Of a stretch of 64,000 bases of DNA, positions 32,627 to 40,544 are shown one piece after another. The translations under genes were made by a program, and so were the position numbers. The notes beneath the pieces were generated by a model. It saw nothing but the letters and a program-made list of their open reading frames with translations, was not told the DNA's origin and ran no database searches. This stretch comes from Devosia sp. Root685 (GTDB taxonomy: Bacteria > Pseudomonadota > Alphaproteobacteria > Rhizobiales > Devosiaceae). The DNA is taken from contig NZ_LMHK01000005.1 of the NCBI RefSeq assembly GCF_001427875.1, forward strand, positions 1-64,000, given 5' to 3'. Every line of letters starts with the position of its first letter. The first letter of the stretch is position 1.

Positions 32627-32684
32627 CAGTAGTCCTCATGGTGAGGTGCGAAGCGTAAGCGAAGCCTCGAACCACGGGGCGTGG
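32627..32684. repeat. Dispersed intergenic repeat, family B copy 1
   Basis: A unit beginning CAGTAGTCCTCATGGTGAGG and ending GCCTCGAACCACGGGGCGTG lies after pyrD, between convergent genes. Closely matching units occur at 39172-39227 and twice, head to head, at 44149-44274. Confidence 0.75.
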
Positions 32685-32722
32685 CGACCTCGTCCCCGAG
32701 CACACCGTTGCCGGCCCAGCTA

Positions 32723-33397
32723 TTATGCCTCGACGTCCAGGTCGATGATCACATCCGCCCGATCCTGCTCGCGCATGACCAGATCATAATTTGGCAAATC
32801 GTTGCGCTCGATATGCGCCCGATTGCGCTCCTCGGAGAACAGTCCCTCTTCGCCATGCCGCTTCATCAGCCGCGCCCGCACCATGTCGCGCGGCACGGCA
32901 ATGAACGCGGAAAAGTCGAGCAGCGGTTTCACCTCGGCCCAGGGCAGATCGCCAAGCAGCAGATAATTCCCTTCAACCACCAGCACCGTGACCTCTGGCG
33001 CTACGCTAAAAGCGTCCTCGACCGTATCCTCGATCTTTCGCGAATAGCCCGGTCCGCTCACCGGCCCCGTCGCCGTCTTCAGTCGTCCCAAAAATTCAAC
33101 GAACGCCGCCCCCTCGAACGTATGCGGCGCGCCCTTGAAATCGGTCTGCCCCATCGCCTCGAGTTTGGCGTGCTTCATATGAAAGCCATCCATGGGCACC
33201 AGCGCCGCCGACCCCGGCGCCGTCACATTCAGCGCCGCCACCAACTCCGCCGCCAGCGTCGATTTGCCAACCCCCGGCCCACCCGCCAGCCCAATGGCTA
33301 TGCGCCGCCCGCCAGCCTTCTCCGCCAGCGCCTGTGCCTGCCACGTCAACTCCGTCAATGCATCGATCGGCGTCAGCTTCAGCCGCCCCTTGAGCAT
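32723..33397 (-). CDS. P-loop kinase of the uridine/pantothenate kinase-like group
   Basis: The 224-aa protein has Walker A GGPGVGKST, a DGFHMKHAKLEA segment typical of the PRK/uridine-kinase/FrcK-like group, VVEGNYLLLGDLPW, and RLMKRHGEEG with the lid arginines. Substrates in this group include uridine, pantothenate, phosphoribulose and fructose, so it may phosphorylate a nucleoside or sugar. I take the ATG at 33397, which shares a base with the stop of the upstream gene (TGATG), over a TTG at 33430. Confidence 0.8.
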   Translation of the reverse strand: MLKGRLKLTPIDALTELTWQAQALAEKAGGRRIAIGLAGGPGVGKSTLAAELVAALNVTAPGSAALVPMDGFHMKHAKLEAMGQTDFKGAPHTFEGAAFVEFLGRLKTATGPVSGPGYSRKIEDTVEDAFSVAPEVTVLVVEGNYLLLGDLPWAEVKPLLDFSAFIAVPRDMVRARLMKRHGEEGLFSEERNRAHIERNDLPNYDLVMREQDRADVIIDLDVEA

Positions 33398-33684
33398 CAG
33401 TGCCGCCGCATCAAACGCAGGATCAACCAAACCGGCAACACGATTGCCGCGCCCGTAAGAACATAGCTGCCCAATTGCCGGAACACCGCCCCGCCATCGC
33501 GCAGCATATCGCGCACGGCCTCCACCGCTCCACGCACGAGGTCCGCAGCATCAAACCCGAACACCGACATGATGAAGCCGACAAACAGCGAAATCAGCAC
33601 CAGTTTTATAACCAGCGATCCCGGCCGATCGCCCAATAGGCGTTCAAGACCGGAACGGGATACGGGTCGGCTATCTTCTGTCAT
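33397..33684 (-). CDS. Small membrane protein, DUF6460-like
   Basis: The 95-aa protein has two hydrophobic helices: LVIKLVLISLFVGFIMSVFGF and LGSYVLTGAAIVLPVWLILRLM. A short amphipathic linker of about 30 residues (DAADLVRGAVEAVRDML) joins them. The pattern matches the small DUF6460 proteins I recall from Hyphomicrobiales; the function is unknown. The ATG at 33684 is chosen because the longer frame adds a non-conserved polar leader. The stop overlaps the kinase start, so the two are likely co-expressed. Confidence 0.7.
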   Translation of the reverse strand: MTEDSRPVSRSGLERLLGDRPGSLVIKLVLISLFVGFIMSVFGFDAADLVRGAVEAVRDMLRDGGAVFRQLGSYVLTGAAIVLPVWLILRLMRRH

Positions 33685-33784
33685 CGGTCGGCTCCGTTTG
33701 GCAGTGGTTCCACCATCATATAGGCTTATGCGTGATTTGCAGTAGGTGCCTGTTGTCAACTTTTCCGTCTCCGATGTCTCCCCG

Positions 33785-33990
33785 CCCACCGGCGCCCCCC
33801 TCGCCCCTTGCGGGAGAGGGACAGGATTTTTGCGTTCAGCAAAAATCCAGGGTGAGGGGTTCTCTCCTCCGCAGAGAGCTTGGTGAGAGCCAAAGAATAC
33901 CCCTCATCCCAACCGCAATTGGCGGATGCCAATTCGGTGGCCCTTCGGGCACCTTCTCCTTCTCCCGCAAGGGGAGAAGGGAGGCCGGTG
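33785..33990. repeat. Composite intergenic repeat with nested hairpins, family C copy 1
   Basis: This fills most of a 307-bp gap. CCCCTCGCCC and GGGTGAGGGG form an outer imperfect stem around a perfect 10-bp hairpin (GGATTTTTGC/GCAAAAATCC, 33824-33848). A second part ends in CTTCTCCCGCAAGGGGAGAAG. A related unit occurs at 58911-59033. Its last bases provide GGGAGG as the ribosome-binding site of the helicase gene. Confidence 0.7.
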
Positions 33991-33991
33991 T

Positions 33992-36502
33992 ATGCTCGGG
34001 CCATTGGCGGTGACAGTATCCTCAACCCTCCCCCCCATCATCACCAACTGGTTCACCTCCCGCGGCTGGTCCCCCCGCCAGCACCAGCTCGATGTGCTGA
34101 CAAGCTATCAGTCCGGCGCCAGCCAACTGCTCATCGCCCCTACGGGCGCAGGCAAGACCATGGCCGGTTTCCTCCCCAGTCTCGCCGAGCTGGTCGATGG
34201 AAAATACCAGGGCCTTCACACCCTCTATATCTCCCCCCTCAAAGCCCTGGCGGTCGACGTTCACCGCAATCTCTCGGCCCCCATCGAGGACATGGGTCTG
34301 CCCATCACCGTCGAGGCCCGCACCGGCGACACCTCCGCTTCCAAGCGCACGCGCCAGCGCGTAAAGCCCCCGCATATTCTCCTCACCACCCCCGAACAAC
34401 TGGCGCTCCTCATCTCCCATCCCCATGCCGAACTGATGTTCGGCACGCTCCGCCGCGTCGTCCTCGACGAACTCCACGCGCTGGTCACCTCCAAGCGCGG
34501 TGATCTTCTTTCGCTCGGCCTCGCGCGTCTCGCCAAACTCGCGCCCGACATGCGCATCACCGCCCTTTCGGCCACCGTCGCTCGCCCCGATCTCCTCCGC
34601 GATTGGATCGCCCAGCCCCACCTCGATCGCCCCACCGATCTCTTGCGGATGGTCGGCGGCGCGCCGCCCGAATTGGCCATTCTCGAAACCGAAGAACGCC
34701 TCCCCTGGGCCGGCCATTCCGCCAAATACGCCCATCGCGAGCTTTACCAGACCATTCAGCAACACAGGACGACGCTTCTTTTCGTCAACACCCGCTCCCA
34801 GGCCGAAATGCTCTTTCAGGGGCTTTGGGACATCAACGAAGACCTGCTGCCTATCGCCCTCCACCACGGCTCACTCTCCGTCGAACAGCGGCGAAAAGTC
34901 GAAGCCGCCATGTCATCAGGCAAATTGAAAGCCGTCGTCTGCACCTCGACCCTCGATCTCGGCATCGACTGGGGCGATGTCGATCTCGTCGTGCAGGTCG
35001 GCGCGCCAAAAGGCTCGTCGCGCATGCTGCAACGCATCGGCCGCGCCAATCACCGGCTCGACGACCCTTCAAAAGCCCTGCTCGTTCCCTCCAACCGCTT
35101 CGAAGTCCTGGAATGCGAAGCCGCCGTCGAAGCCGTCTCCGAAGGCCATCAGGATAGCGAAGATCCCCATCCAGGCGGCTATGATGTCCTCGCCCAACAC
35201 ATCCTTGGCATGGCCTCAGCCGAACCCTTCCTTGCCGATGACCTCTACGCCGAAGTCACCCGCGCCTGGCCCTATCGCGACCTCGCCCGTCCCAAATTCG
35301 ATCGCGTCCTCGATTTCGTCGCCACCGGCGGCTATGCCCTTCGCGCCTATGAACGCTATGCGCGCTTAAAACAAAACCCCGACCACACCTGGCGCCTGTC
35401 ACACCCTTCGGTCGCCCAGCAATACCGGCTCAATATCGGCACCATCATCGAAGAGCCCATGGTCCGCGTCCGCCTCATCCGCTCCAAGGAGCAAAAGCGC
35501 GGCCGCACCACTGGCCCCATCGGCGCTGGCGGTCGCGTCCTCGGGGAAATGGAAGAATATTTTTTCGGCACTTTGACGCCGGGCGACACCTTCGTCTTCG
35601 GCGGCGAAATCGTCGCCTTTGAAGGCATGAAGGACAACGAGGCCTTCGTCTCCCGAGCCGCCGCCAAGGACCCGAAAATCCCCTCCTATATGGGCGGCAA
35701 ATTCCCGCTCTCGACCTATCTCGCCAAGCGTGTCCGTCGCATCATGGATAGTCCGGGCGAATGGGGCAAACTCCCCAATCAGGTCAGCGACTGGCTCCGC
35801 CTGCAGCGCGATTTCTCCGTCCTCCCCCGCCGCGATAGTCTCCTCGTCGAAACTTTTCCGCGTGGCACCAACCATTTTCTCGTCTGCTACCCTTTCGAAG
35901 GGCGCCTGGCGCACCAGACCCTGGGCATGCTCCTCACGCGCCGGCTCGAACGCATGCGCGCCCGCCCGCTCGGCTTCGTCGCTTCCGAATATGCCCTCGG
36001 CATCTGGGGCCTTGCCGATCTCTCGGCCCTCATCCGCACCGATCGCCTCTCCCTCGATGAACTCTTCGATGAAGACATGCTCGGCGATGATCTTGAATCC
36101 TGGCTCGATGAATCCGCCCTGATGAAGCGCACCTTCCGCAACTGCGCCATCATTTCCGGCCTCATCGAGCGGCGCCATCCGGGCAAGGAAAAGTCCGGCC
36201 GCCAGATCACCATGAGCAGCGACATCATCTACGACGTGCTCTACCAGCACGAGCCCGACCACATCCTGATCGAAGCCACCCGCCACGACGCCGCCCGCGG
36301 CCTTCTCGATATCGAGCGCCTTGGCCACATGCTGACGCGCATAAAATCCCACATCGTCCACAAGCCGCTGCACCAGATTTCGCCGCTCGCCGTGCCCATC
36401 ATGCTCGATATCGGCAAGGAACCCATTTTCGGCGAAGCCCGCGAATCGGCTATGGCTGATGCTGCCGACGAACTCCTCAGAGAAGCGATCGGCGAACTCT
36501 GA
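33992..36502 (+). CDS. lhr: Ligase-associated DEXH-box DNA helicase (Lhr-like)
   Basis: The 836-aa superfamily 2 helicase has motif I (APTGAGKTMAGF), LYISPLKALAVD, TTPEQLALL, DEXH box DELH, LSATVARP, LHHGSLS, STLDLGIDWGDVD and QRIGRANHR, followed by the Lhr winged-helix and C-terminal domains. This short Lhr form is usually encoded with the PdeM nuclease and often with an ATP-dependent ligase and an exonuclease, and is linked to DNA repair. PdeM follows here at 36595, but no ligase is in the window. GGGAGG from the repeat lies 7 nt before the ATG. Confidence 0.93.
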   Translation: MLGPLAVTVSSTLPPIITNWFTSRGWSPRQHQLDVLTSYQSGASQLLIAPTGAGKTMAGFLPSLAELVDGKYQGLHTLYISPLKALAVDVHRNLSAPIEDMGLPITVEARTGDTSASKRTRQRVKPPHILLTTPEQLALLISHPHAELMFGTLRRVVLDELHALVTSKRGDLLSLGLARLAKLAPDMRITALSATVARPDLLRDWIAQPHLDRPTDLLRMVGGAPPELAILETEERLPWAGHSAKYAHRELYQTIQQHRTTLLFVNTRSQAEMLFQGLWDINEDLLPIALHHGSLSVEQRRKVEAAMSSGKLKAVVCTSTLDLGIDWGDVDLVVQVGAPKGSSRMLQRIGRANHRLDDPSKALLVPSNRFEVLECEAAVEAVSEGHQDSEDPHPGGYDVLAQHILGMASAEPFLADDLYAEVTRAWPYRDLARPKFDRVLDFVATGGYALRAYERYARLKQNPDHTWRLSHPSVAQQYRLNIGTIIEEPMVRVRLIRSKEQKRGRTTGPIGAGGRVLGEMEEYFFGTLTPGDTFVFGGEIVAFEGMKDNEAFVSRAAAKDPKIPSYMGGKFPLSTYLAKRVRRIMDSPGEWGKLPNQVSDWLRLQRDFSVLPRRDSLLVETFPRGTNHFLVCYPFEGRLAHQTLGMLLTRRLERMRARPLGFVASEYALGIWGLADLSALIRTDRLSLDELFDEDMLGDDLESWLDESALMKRTFRNCAIISGLIERRHPGKEKSGRQITMSSDIIYDVLYQHEPDHILIEATRHDAARGLLDIERLGHMLTRIKSHIVHKPLHQISPLAVPIMLDIGKEPIFGEARESAMADAADELLREAIGEL

Positions 36503-36523
36503 GCCGCCTCCCATCGCGGCGTC

Positions 36524-36543
36524 ATTCCCGCGAAAGCGGGAAT
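36524..36543. repeat. Short intergenic hairpin between lhr and pdeM
   Basis: ATTCCCGC/GCGGGAAT with a GAAA loop, in a GTCATTCCCGCGAAAGCGGG context. The wording resembles a half of the family D repeats at 46858 and 54125. It lies inside the presumed lhr-pdeM transcript and has no T-run. Confidence 0.55.
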
Positions 36544-36594
36544 CTCCGGGAGATGAAGGCGGGCACTATTGGGATTGGACCTCGCAGCCGCCAT

Positions 36595-37299
36595 ATGAAC
36601 AACGCCGCCCTTGCCCAACCCTCAGAGTCCCCCGTGCTGCGCTTCGCCGGCCAAAATTTCGAGCCCCTGCCATCCGGCGCGCTCTATTGGCACGCGCGGC
36701 AAACCCTCCTCGTCGCCGATCTCCATTTCGAGAAAATGGCGAGCTTTGCCCGCCGCGGCCAGCTGCTGCCCCCCTATGATACCGGCATGACCCTGTCGCG
36801 CCTCGAAGCCGACCTCCGGCGCACCGGCGCCAAAAGCCTCATTTCACTCGGCGACACGTTTCATCGCGCCGATGCTAGCAGTCTGCTAACATTAGCGGAT
36901 CGTATTCGTCTCGATGCCATCGTCGAAAATGTCGAATGCACCTGGCTTTCCGGCAACCACGATCCCGCGCCCCACACCATCGGCGGCCATTTCTCCGCCG
37001 AGCTCGAACTCGACGGCCTCACCCTCGCGCATGAGCCGCAAAAGGGAAAACCCGGCCTCGTCGCCGGCCACCTCCACCCCGCCGCCCGCATCGCCATGTC
37101 CGGCCGCACCGCCCGCAGCGCCTGCTTCGTCCACGACAATCGCGTCCTGATCCTGCCCGCCTATGGCAGCTCCACCGGCGCCCTCAATATCCTGTCCCCG
37201 GCCTTCTTCGGCCTCCTGAATTGGCCCTCCGTCGAAGTGACGATGCTGGGGCGTGATCGGACCTATCCGGTCTCAACAAGACGTCTGGTACGCGGCTAG
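36595..37299 (+). CDS. pdeM: Ligase-associated endonuclease PdeM (metallophosphoesterase)
   Basis: The 234-aa protein has all calcineurin-like phosphoesterase motifs: DLHFEK (motif I), SLGDTFHR (II), SGNHDP (III), LAHEP and AGHLHP (IV/V), coordinating two metals. Partnered with Lhr, such proteins act as DNA-damage-response nucleases. The ATG at 36595 is preferred over a start at 36553 lying in the spacer. It is 92 bp downstream of lhr on the same strand and ends one base before the convergent TIGR02186-like gene. Confidence 0.92.
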   Translation: MNNAALAQPSESPVLRFAGQNFEPLPSGALYWHARQTLLVADLHFEKMASFARRGQLLPPYDTGMTLSRLEADLRRTGAKSLISLGDTFHRADASSLLTLADRIRLDAIVENVECTWLSGNHDPAPHTIGGHFSAELELDGLTLAHEPQKGKPGLVAGHLHPAARIAMSGRTARSACFVHDNRVLILPAYGSSTGALNILSPAFFGLLNWPSVEVTMLGRDRTYPVSTRRLVRG

Positions 37300-37300
37300 T

Positions 37301-38065
37301 CTACCGCCTGAACAGCACCCCACCGAGCCACCCGGTAAACAGAGCCAGAACCACACACGCAATGCCATAGAGCAGCGGATATTGCGTCGCCGATTGCGCC
37401 AGAAACCGCTCGAACGCAATCTTGCGCACCGCAAAACCCTCGGACTTGCGCGCAATGATCTCGCCATTCTGGAACACATAGGTCTGGGCGATATAGGGCC
37501 CCGGCGGCGCACTGCTCGGCAGCGTCAATTGCGCCGAATAGAACGTGTCGGAATGGAACCGCACGCCATTTTCCTGCACCCCGAACAGCCCCTGTTCCGA
37601 CATCAGCCGGATCAATTCGCGCCCGAACACCAGCGTCTTCATGAACCCCGCAATATTGGGCATCATCGCATGGGCTTCAGGCAGGATGAAATTGCGGTTG
37701 AGAAGGTTGATATCGGCGATCTCCAGCAGCCGCCGGCTGGAAAGCACATGGAAGTAACTCGGAAAACGCTTGAATTCGACCTGCTCGGTATTGAGCCAGA
37801 TGCCGAAATTATGCGTCTTCTCGCGCGCCACCCGGTCCTGCGTCGGCCCGAGCACGACGATCACGACGTCGAACGGCCCTTCCACATAGCGCTGCTCCGA
37901 ACCCGCCTCCGGCGCGATGGTGCCGTAAAAGGTCAGCCGCTCGCCGTCAAAGCTCGAGGTGATCTGGATCGTGTCGTTGGAAACGCCGGAAACCAGCCGC
38001 GCCGCCGCGCCCGCTGGCACTGCCGAAACGAGGACGATGAAGAGAAGCGCGAGAATGCGGTTCAT
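37301..38065 (-). CDS. TIGR02186-type membrane protein next to TauE
   Basis: The 254-aa protein has a signal peptide (MNRILALLFIVLVSAVPAGAAA), a periplasmic beta-rich domain beginning LVSGVSNDTIQITSSFDGERLTFYG, and a C-terminal membrane helix (LLYGIACVVLALFTGWLGGVLF). This is the layout of the alphaproteobacterial TIGR02186 family, regularly encoded beside a TauE/SafE permease as here (4-bp overlap). It may be a periplasmic accessory to the permease; the function is not established. Confidence 0.85.
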   Translation of the reverse strand: MNRILALLFIVLVSAVPAGAAARLVSGVSNDTIQITSSFDGERLTFYGTIAPEAGSEQRYVEGPFDVVIVVLGPTQDRVAREKTHNFGIWLNTEQVEFKRFPSYFHVLSSRRLLEIADINLLNRNFILPEAHAMMPNIAGFMKTLVFGRELIRLMSEQGLFGVQENGVRFHSDTFYSAQLTLPSSAPPGPYIAQTYVFQNGEIIARKSEGFAVRKIAFERFLAQSATQYPLLYGIACVVLALFTGWLGGVLFRR

Positions 38066-38988
38066 CGCACCGCACTCGTCACGGCCATCGAGAAAACGTC
38101 GTCCGGCGTCAGCACCAGCGACAGACCGAAACGAATGGCAACGGCCAGAACCAGCAGCGCCAACAGCCCCCGCAATTGCTCGCCGCGCAGGTGTTGTCCC
38201 GCAGCCGCGCCAAATTGCGCCCCCGCCGTACCGCCCACCATCAGGCAGAAAGCGAGCAGAATATCGACGCTCTGGCTCTGCACCGCATGCATGATCGTCG
38301 TCGCCGCCATCATGGCGACAACCTGCGCCAGCGAGGTGCCGATGACCATATTGCCGGGCACGCGCAAGAGATAGACCAGCGCCGGCACCATGACGAAGCC
38401 GCCGCCAATGCCAAGGAGCGAACCGACGAACCCGATGAAAAGCCCGATCGCCAGCACCGGCAGCACGCTGATATAGAGCCGGCTTTTCTTGAAGCGCACG
38501 CGCCAGGGCAGGCCGTGGATCCAGCTATGCTGATTGGGCAGGCGTTCCCGCACGACGATACCCTGCCGGCTTTTCAGCAGCGCCCGCACCGCCTCCTGAA
38601 GCATCAGAATGCCGACAAAGCCGAGAAGGACGACAAAGCCCACGGCAATGAAGAGATCGAGTTGACCCGCCGCGCGCAGCACCGAAAAGGTCGCGACGCC
38701 ACCAAAGGCGCCTAAAATACCCGACAAGATGAGATACATCGCCAGATGCAGGTCGATGCCGCCGCGCCGATAGTGACTGAGCGCGCCTGAGGTCGACGCC
38801 GCCACCACCTGTCCGGTCACCGAGGCAACCGCCACCGAAGTCGGCACGCCCGAAAAGATCAACAGCGGGGTAAGCAGGAACCCACCACCCACGCCGAACA
38901 GACCCGACAGAAAGCCGACTGCCCCTCCGATCCCCACGAGAAAGAAGAGGTTCACGGAAAGCTCGGCGATCGGCAGATAGATCTGCAA
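38062..38988 (-). CDS. TauE/SafE-family sulfite/anion permease
   Basis: The 308-aa integral membrane protein has the duplicated TauE pattern, with VGFLSGLFGVGGGFLLTPLLIF near the N-terminus and its repeat IGFVGSLLGIGGGFVMVPALVYL in the second half, plus about eight helices. Members export sulfite, sulfoacetate or other organosulfur anions. The start is TTG at 38988, beginning MQIYLPIAELSVN, a start I recall for relatives. Its stop overlaps the ATG of the TIGR02186-type gene. Confidence 0.88.
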   Translation of the reverse strand: MQIYLPIAELSVNLFFLVGIGGAVGFLSGLFGVGGGFLLTPLLIFSGVPTSVAVASVTGQVVAASTSGALSHYRRGGIDLHLAMYLILSGILGAFGGVATFSVLRAAGQLDLFIAVGFVVLLGFVGILMLQEAVRALLKSRQGIVVRERLPNQHSWIHGLPWRVRFKKSRLYISVLPVLAIGLFIGFVGSLLGIGGGFVMVPALVYLLRVPGNMVIGTSLAQVVAMMAATTIMHAVQSQSVDILLAFCLMVGGTAGAQFGAAAGQHLRGEQLRGLLALLVLAVAIRFGLSLVLTPDDVFSMAVTSAVR

Positions 38989-39171
38989 GACCTTGGGTCC
39001 CGTTTTGCGGTTGGCTCTTTACGCCAGAGGCTAACGGCAAGACCGTCAACAAGTGGTCAAGGTTCCAGAAAAACCGGACGAAATTGTATCAAAACCGAGA
39101 TTATTTTCGCAGCGTTGCGCCGCAGGCCCCTCACAGTGAGCAACGCACTGGCCCATCCACGCCCGCCACCC

Positions 39172-39227
39172 CAGTAGCCCTCATGGTGAGGTGCGGAGCG
39201 CAGCGCAGCCTCGAACCACGGGGCGTG
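39172..39227. repeat. Dispersed intergenic repeat, family B copy 2
   Basis: CAGTAGCCCTCATGGTGAGG ... GCCTCGAACCACGGGGCGTG, nearly identical to the unit at 32627-32684, in the 279-bp gap upstream of the TauE gene and downstream of the VOC gene. The rest of that gap shows nothing recognisable. Confidence 0.75.
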
Positions 39228-39267
39228 CCCCGATGCCTCAACGCCACGCCCGGCAATCGCCCCAGCC

Positions 39268-39666
39268 CTAATTCGCCGTGGGCGTCGCCATAAGCTCCCA
39301 GACATTGCCCTCGGTATCCTCGAAATAGGCCGAATAGCCCCATTCCGATTCCGTACCCGGCGTGATGATCGAGCCACCCGCGATCAGCACGCGCTCGAGA
39401 ATTTCATCCACCTCTTCGGCGCTGTCGGCCCGATGGCTCAGCACAAAACCCGGCGTGCCTTCCAGCGTCTCGGGCTTGCCCGCCGTCTGCGCAATTTGCT
39501 CGCGCGGAAACAGCACGAAGGAAAAATCCTCGTCGAAAAAGAACGCGACGTGATCCTCGCCAACGCCGATCTTGTCGTCCTCGATCTCGAACAGTGCGCG
39601 ATAAAACACAAAGGCGCGTTCGAGTTCATCGACGCCGATGGTGATGATGTTGATTTTGGGCTTCAT
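39268..39666 (-). CDS. VOC-superfamily (glyoxalase/bleomycin-resistance-like) protein
   Basis: The 132-aa protein has a vicinal-oxygen-chelate pattern of paired beta-alpha-beta-beta-beta units: INIITIGVDELERAFVFYRALFE at the start, FVLFPREQIA, GFVLSHRADSAEEVDEILERVLIAGG, and a final YSAYFEDTEGNVWEL, where the last glutamate is the usual metal ligand. The substrate is unknown. The ATG at 39666 has AGGACGAGG ahead of it. It lies 31 bp after the ATG-distal end of no other gene on its strand and is probably monocistronic. Confidence 0.87.
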   Translation of the reverse strand: MKPKINIITIGVDELERAFVFYRALFEIEDDKIGVGEDHVAFFFDEDFSFVLFPREQIAQTAGKPETLEGTPGFVLSHRADSAEEVDEILERVLIAGGSIITPGTESEWGYSAYFEDTEGNVWELMATPTAN

Positions 39667-39697
39667 CGCCTCGTCCTTCTCTATGTTGAGGACGTGT

Positions 39698-40369
39698 CTA
39701 GGCTTTTTCCGCCCCGGTCGCAAACAACGCCTCGAACTGGCCTTCCTCGATGCGCGCTGCCGCAATCACCGCCTGCGTCCGGCTATCGACATCGAGCTTT
39801 TGCAAAATAGCCGACACATGCGCCTTCACCGTCGCTTCCGAAATGGACAGTTCATAGGCGATCTGCTTGTTCATCAGCCCGTCACTGAGCATCATCAAGA
39901 CGCGCACCTGTTGCGGCGTCAGGCTCGCCAGCCGCTTCATCAATCCCGATTGCTCGTCATCCCCGGTGATCGTCGTTCCCTTGGGCACAAACACTTCGCC
40001 TGCCAGCACCGTCTCGATGGCGCGGCGGATTTCCGTCGGTCCCTCGGATTTATGCAGATACCCCGAAGCGCCAAGCTCGAATGCGCGCCGCACGACGGTG
40101 GCGTCTTCAACGGCCGAAATGATCATCACCGGAATTTCGGGATACTGCGCCCGTACCAGCAGCAGTCCCGAAAAGCCGCGCACGCCGGGCATGTTGAGAT
40201 CGAGCAAAACCAAGTCGCAATCGCGATCGGCATCGAGCGATTTGCTGAGATTGGCGAGGTCGCCGCTCTCTTCCACGCTCACCGTGGCATCGCCTCCGGC
40301 CAGCGTCTGGCGCAGCGCCGCCCGGAACAGGGGATGGTCATCCACGATGATGATGCGGCGACGAGTCAT
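39698..40369 (-). CDS. LuxR/NarL-family response regulator
   Basis: The 223-aa protein has a receiver domain (1-125) with the acid pair DD (10-11), phospho-acceptor D57 in LVLLDLNMPG, ISA and K108-like HKSEGP, followed by a LuxR helix-turn-helix (LTPQQVRVLMMLSDGLMNKQIAYELSISEATVKAHVSAIL). No histidine kinase is adjacent, so its partner is elsewhere. It is divergent from podJ across a 175-bp region. Whether it controls podJ cannot be told. Confidence 0.93.
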   Translation of the reverse strand: MTRRRIIIVDDHPLFRAALRQTLAGGDATVSVEESGDLANLSKSLDADRDCDLVLLDLNMPGVRGFSGLLLVRAQYPEIPVMIISAVEDATVVRRAFELGASGYLHKSEGPTEIRRAIETVLAGEVFVPKGTTITGDDEQSGLMKRLASLTPQQVRVLMMLSDGLMNKQIAYELSISEATVKAHVSAILQKLDVDSRTQAVIAAARIEEGQFEALFATGAEKA

Positions 40370-40544
40370 GGGCCTAAACTACTCCAAATCAGGGGGCAGA
40401 GGCACAAAACCATGCTTTTCCACCCGAGGCATTTGCATATTGCAGCAATCCTTAACGGCTTCTTTACCATGTTTTCCCAAAAGTGACCGTTAGACCTTCG
40501 TGCTGCTTCGGCTTGGCACGCGCTCGCTTTGACAGGGACTGACC

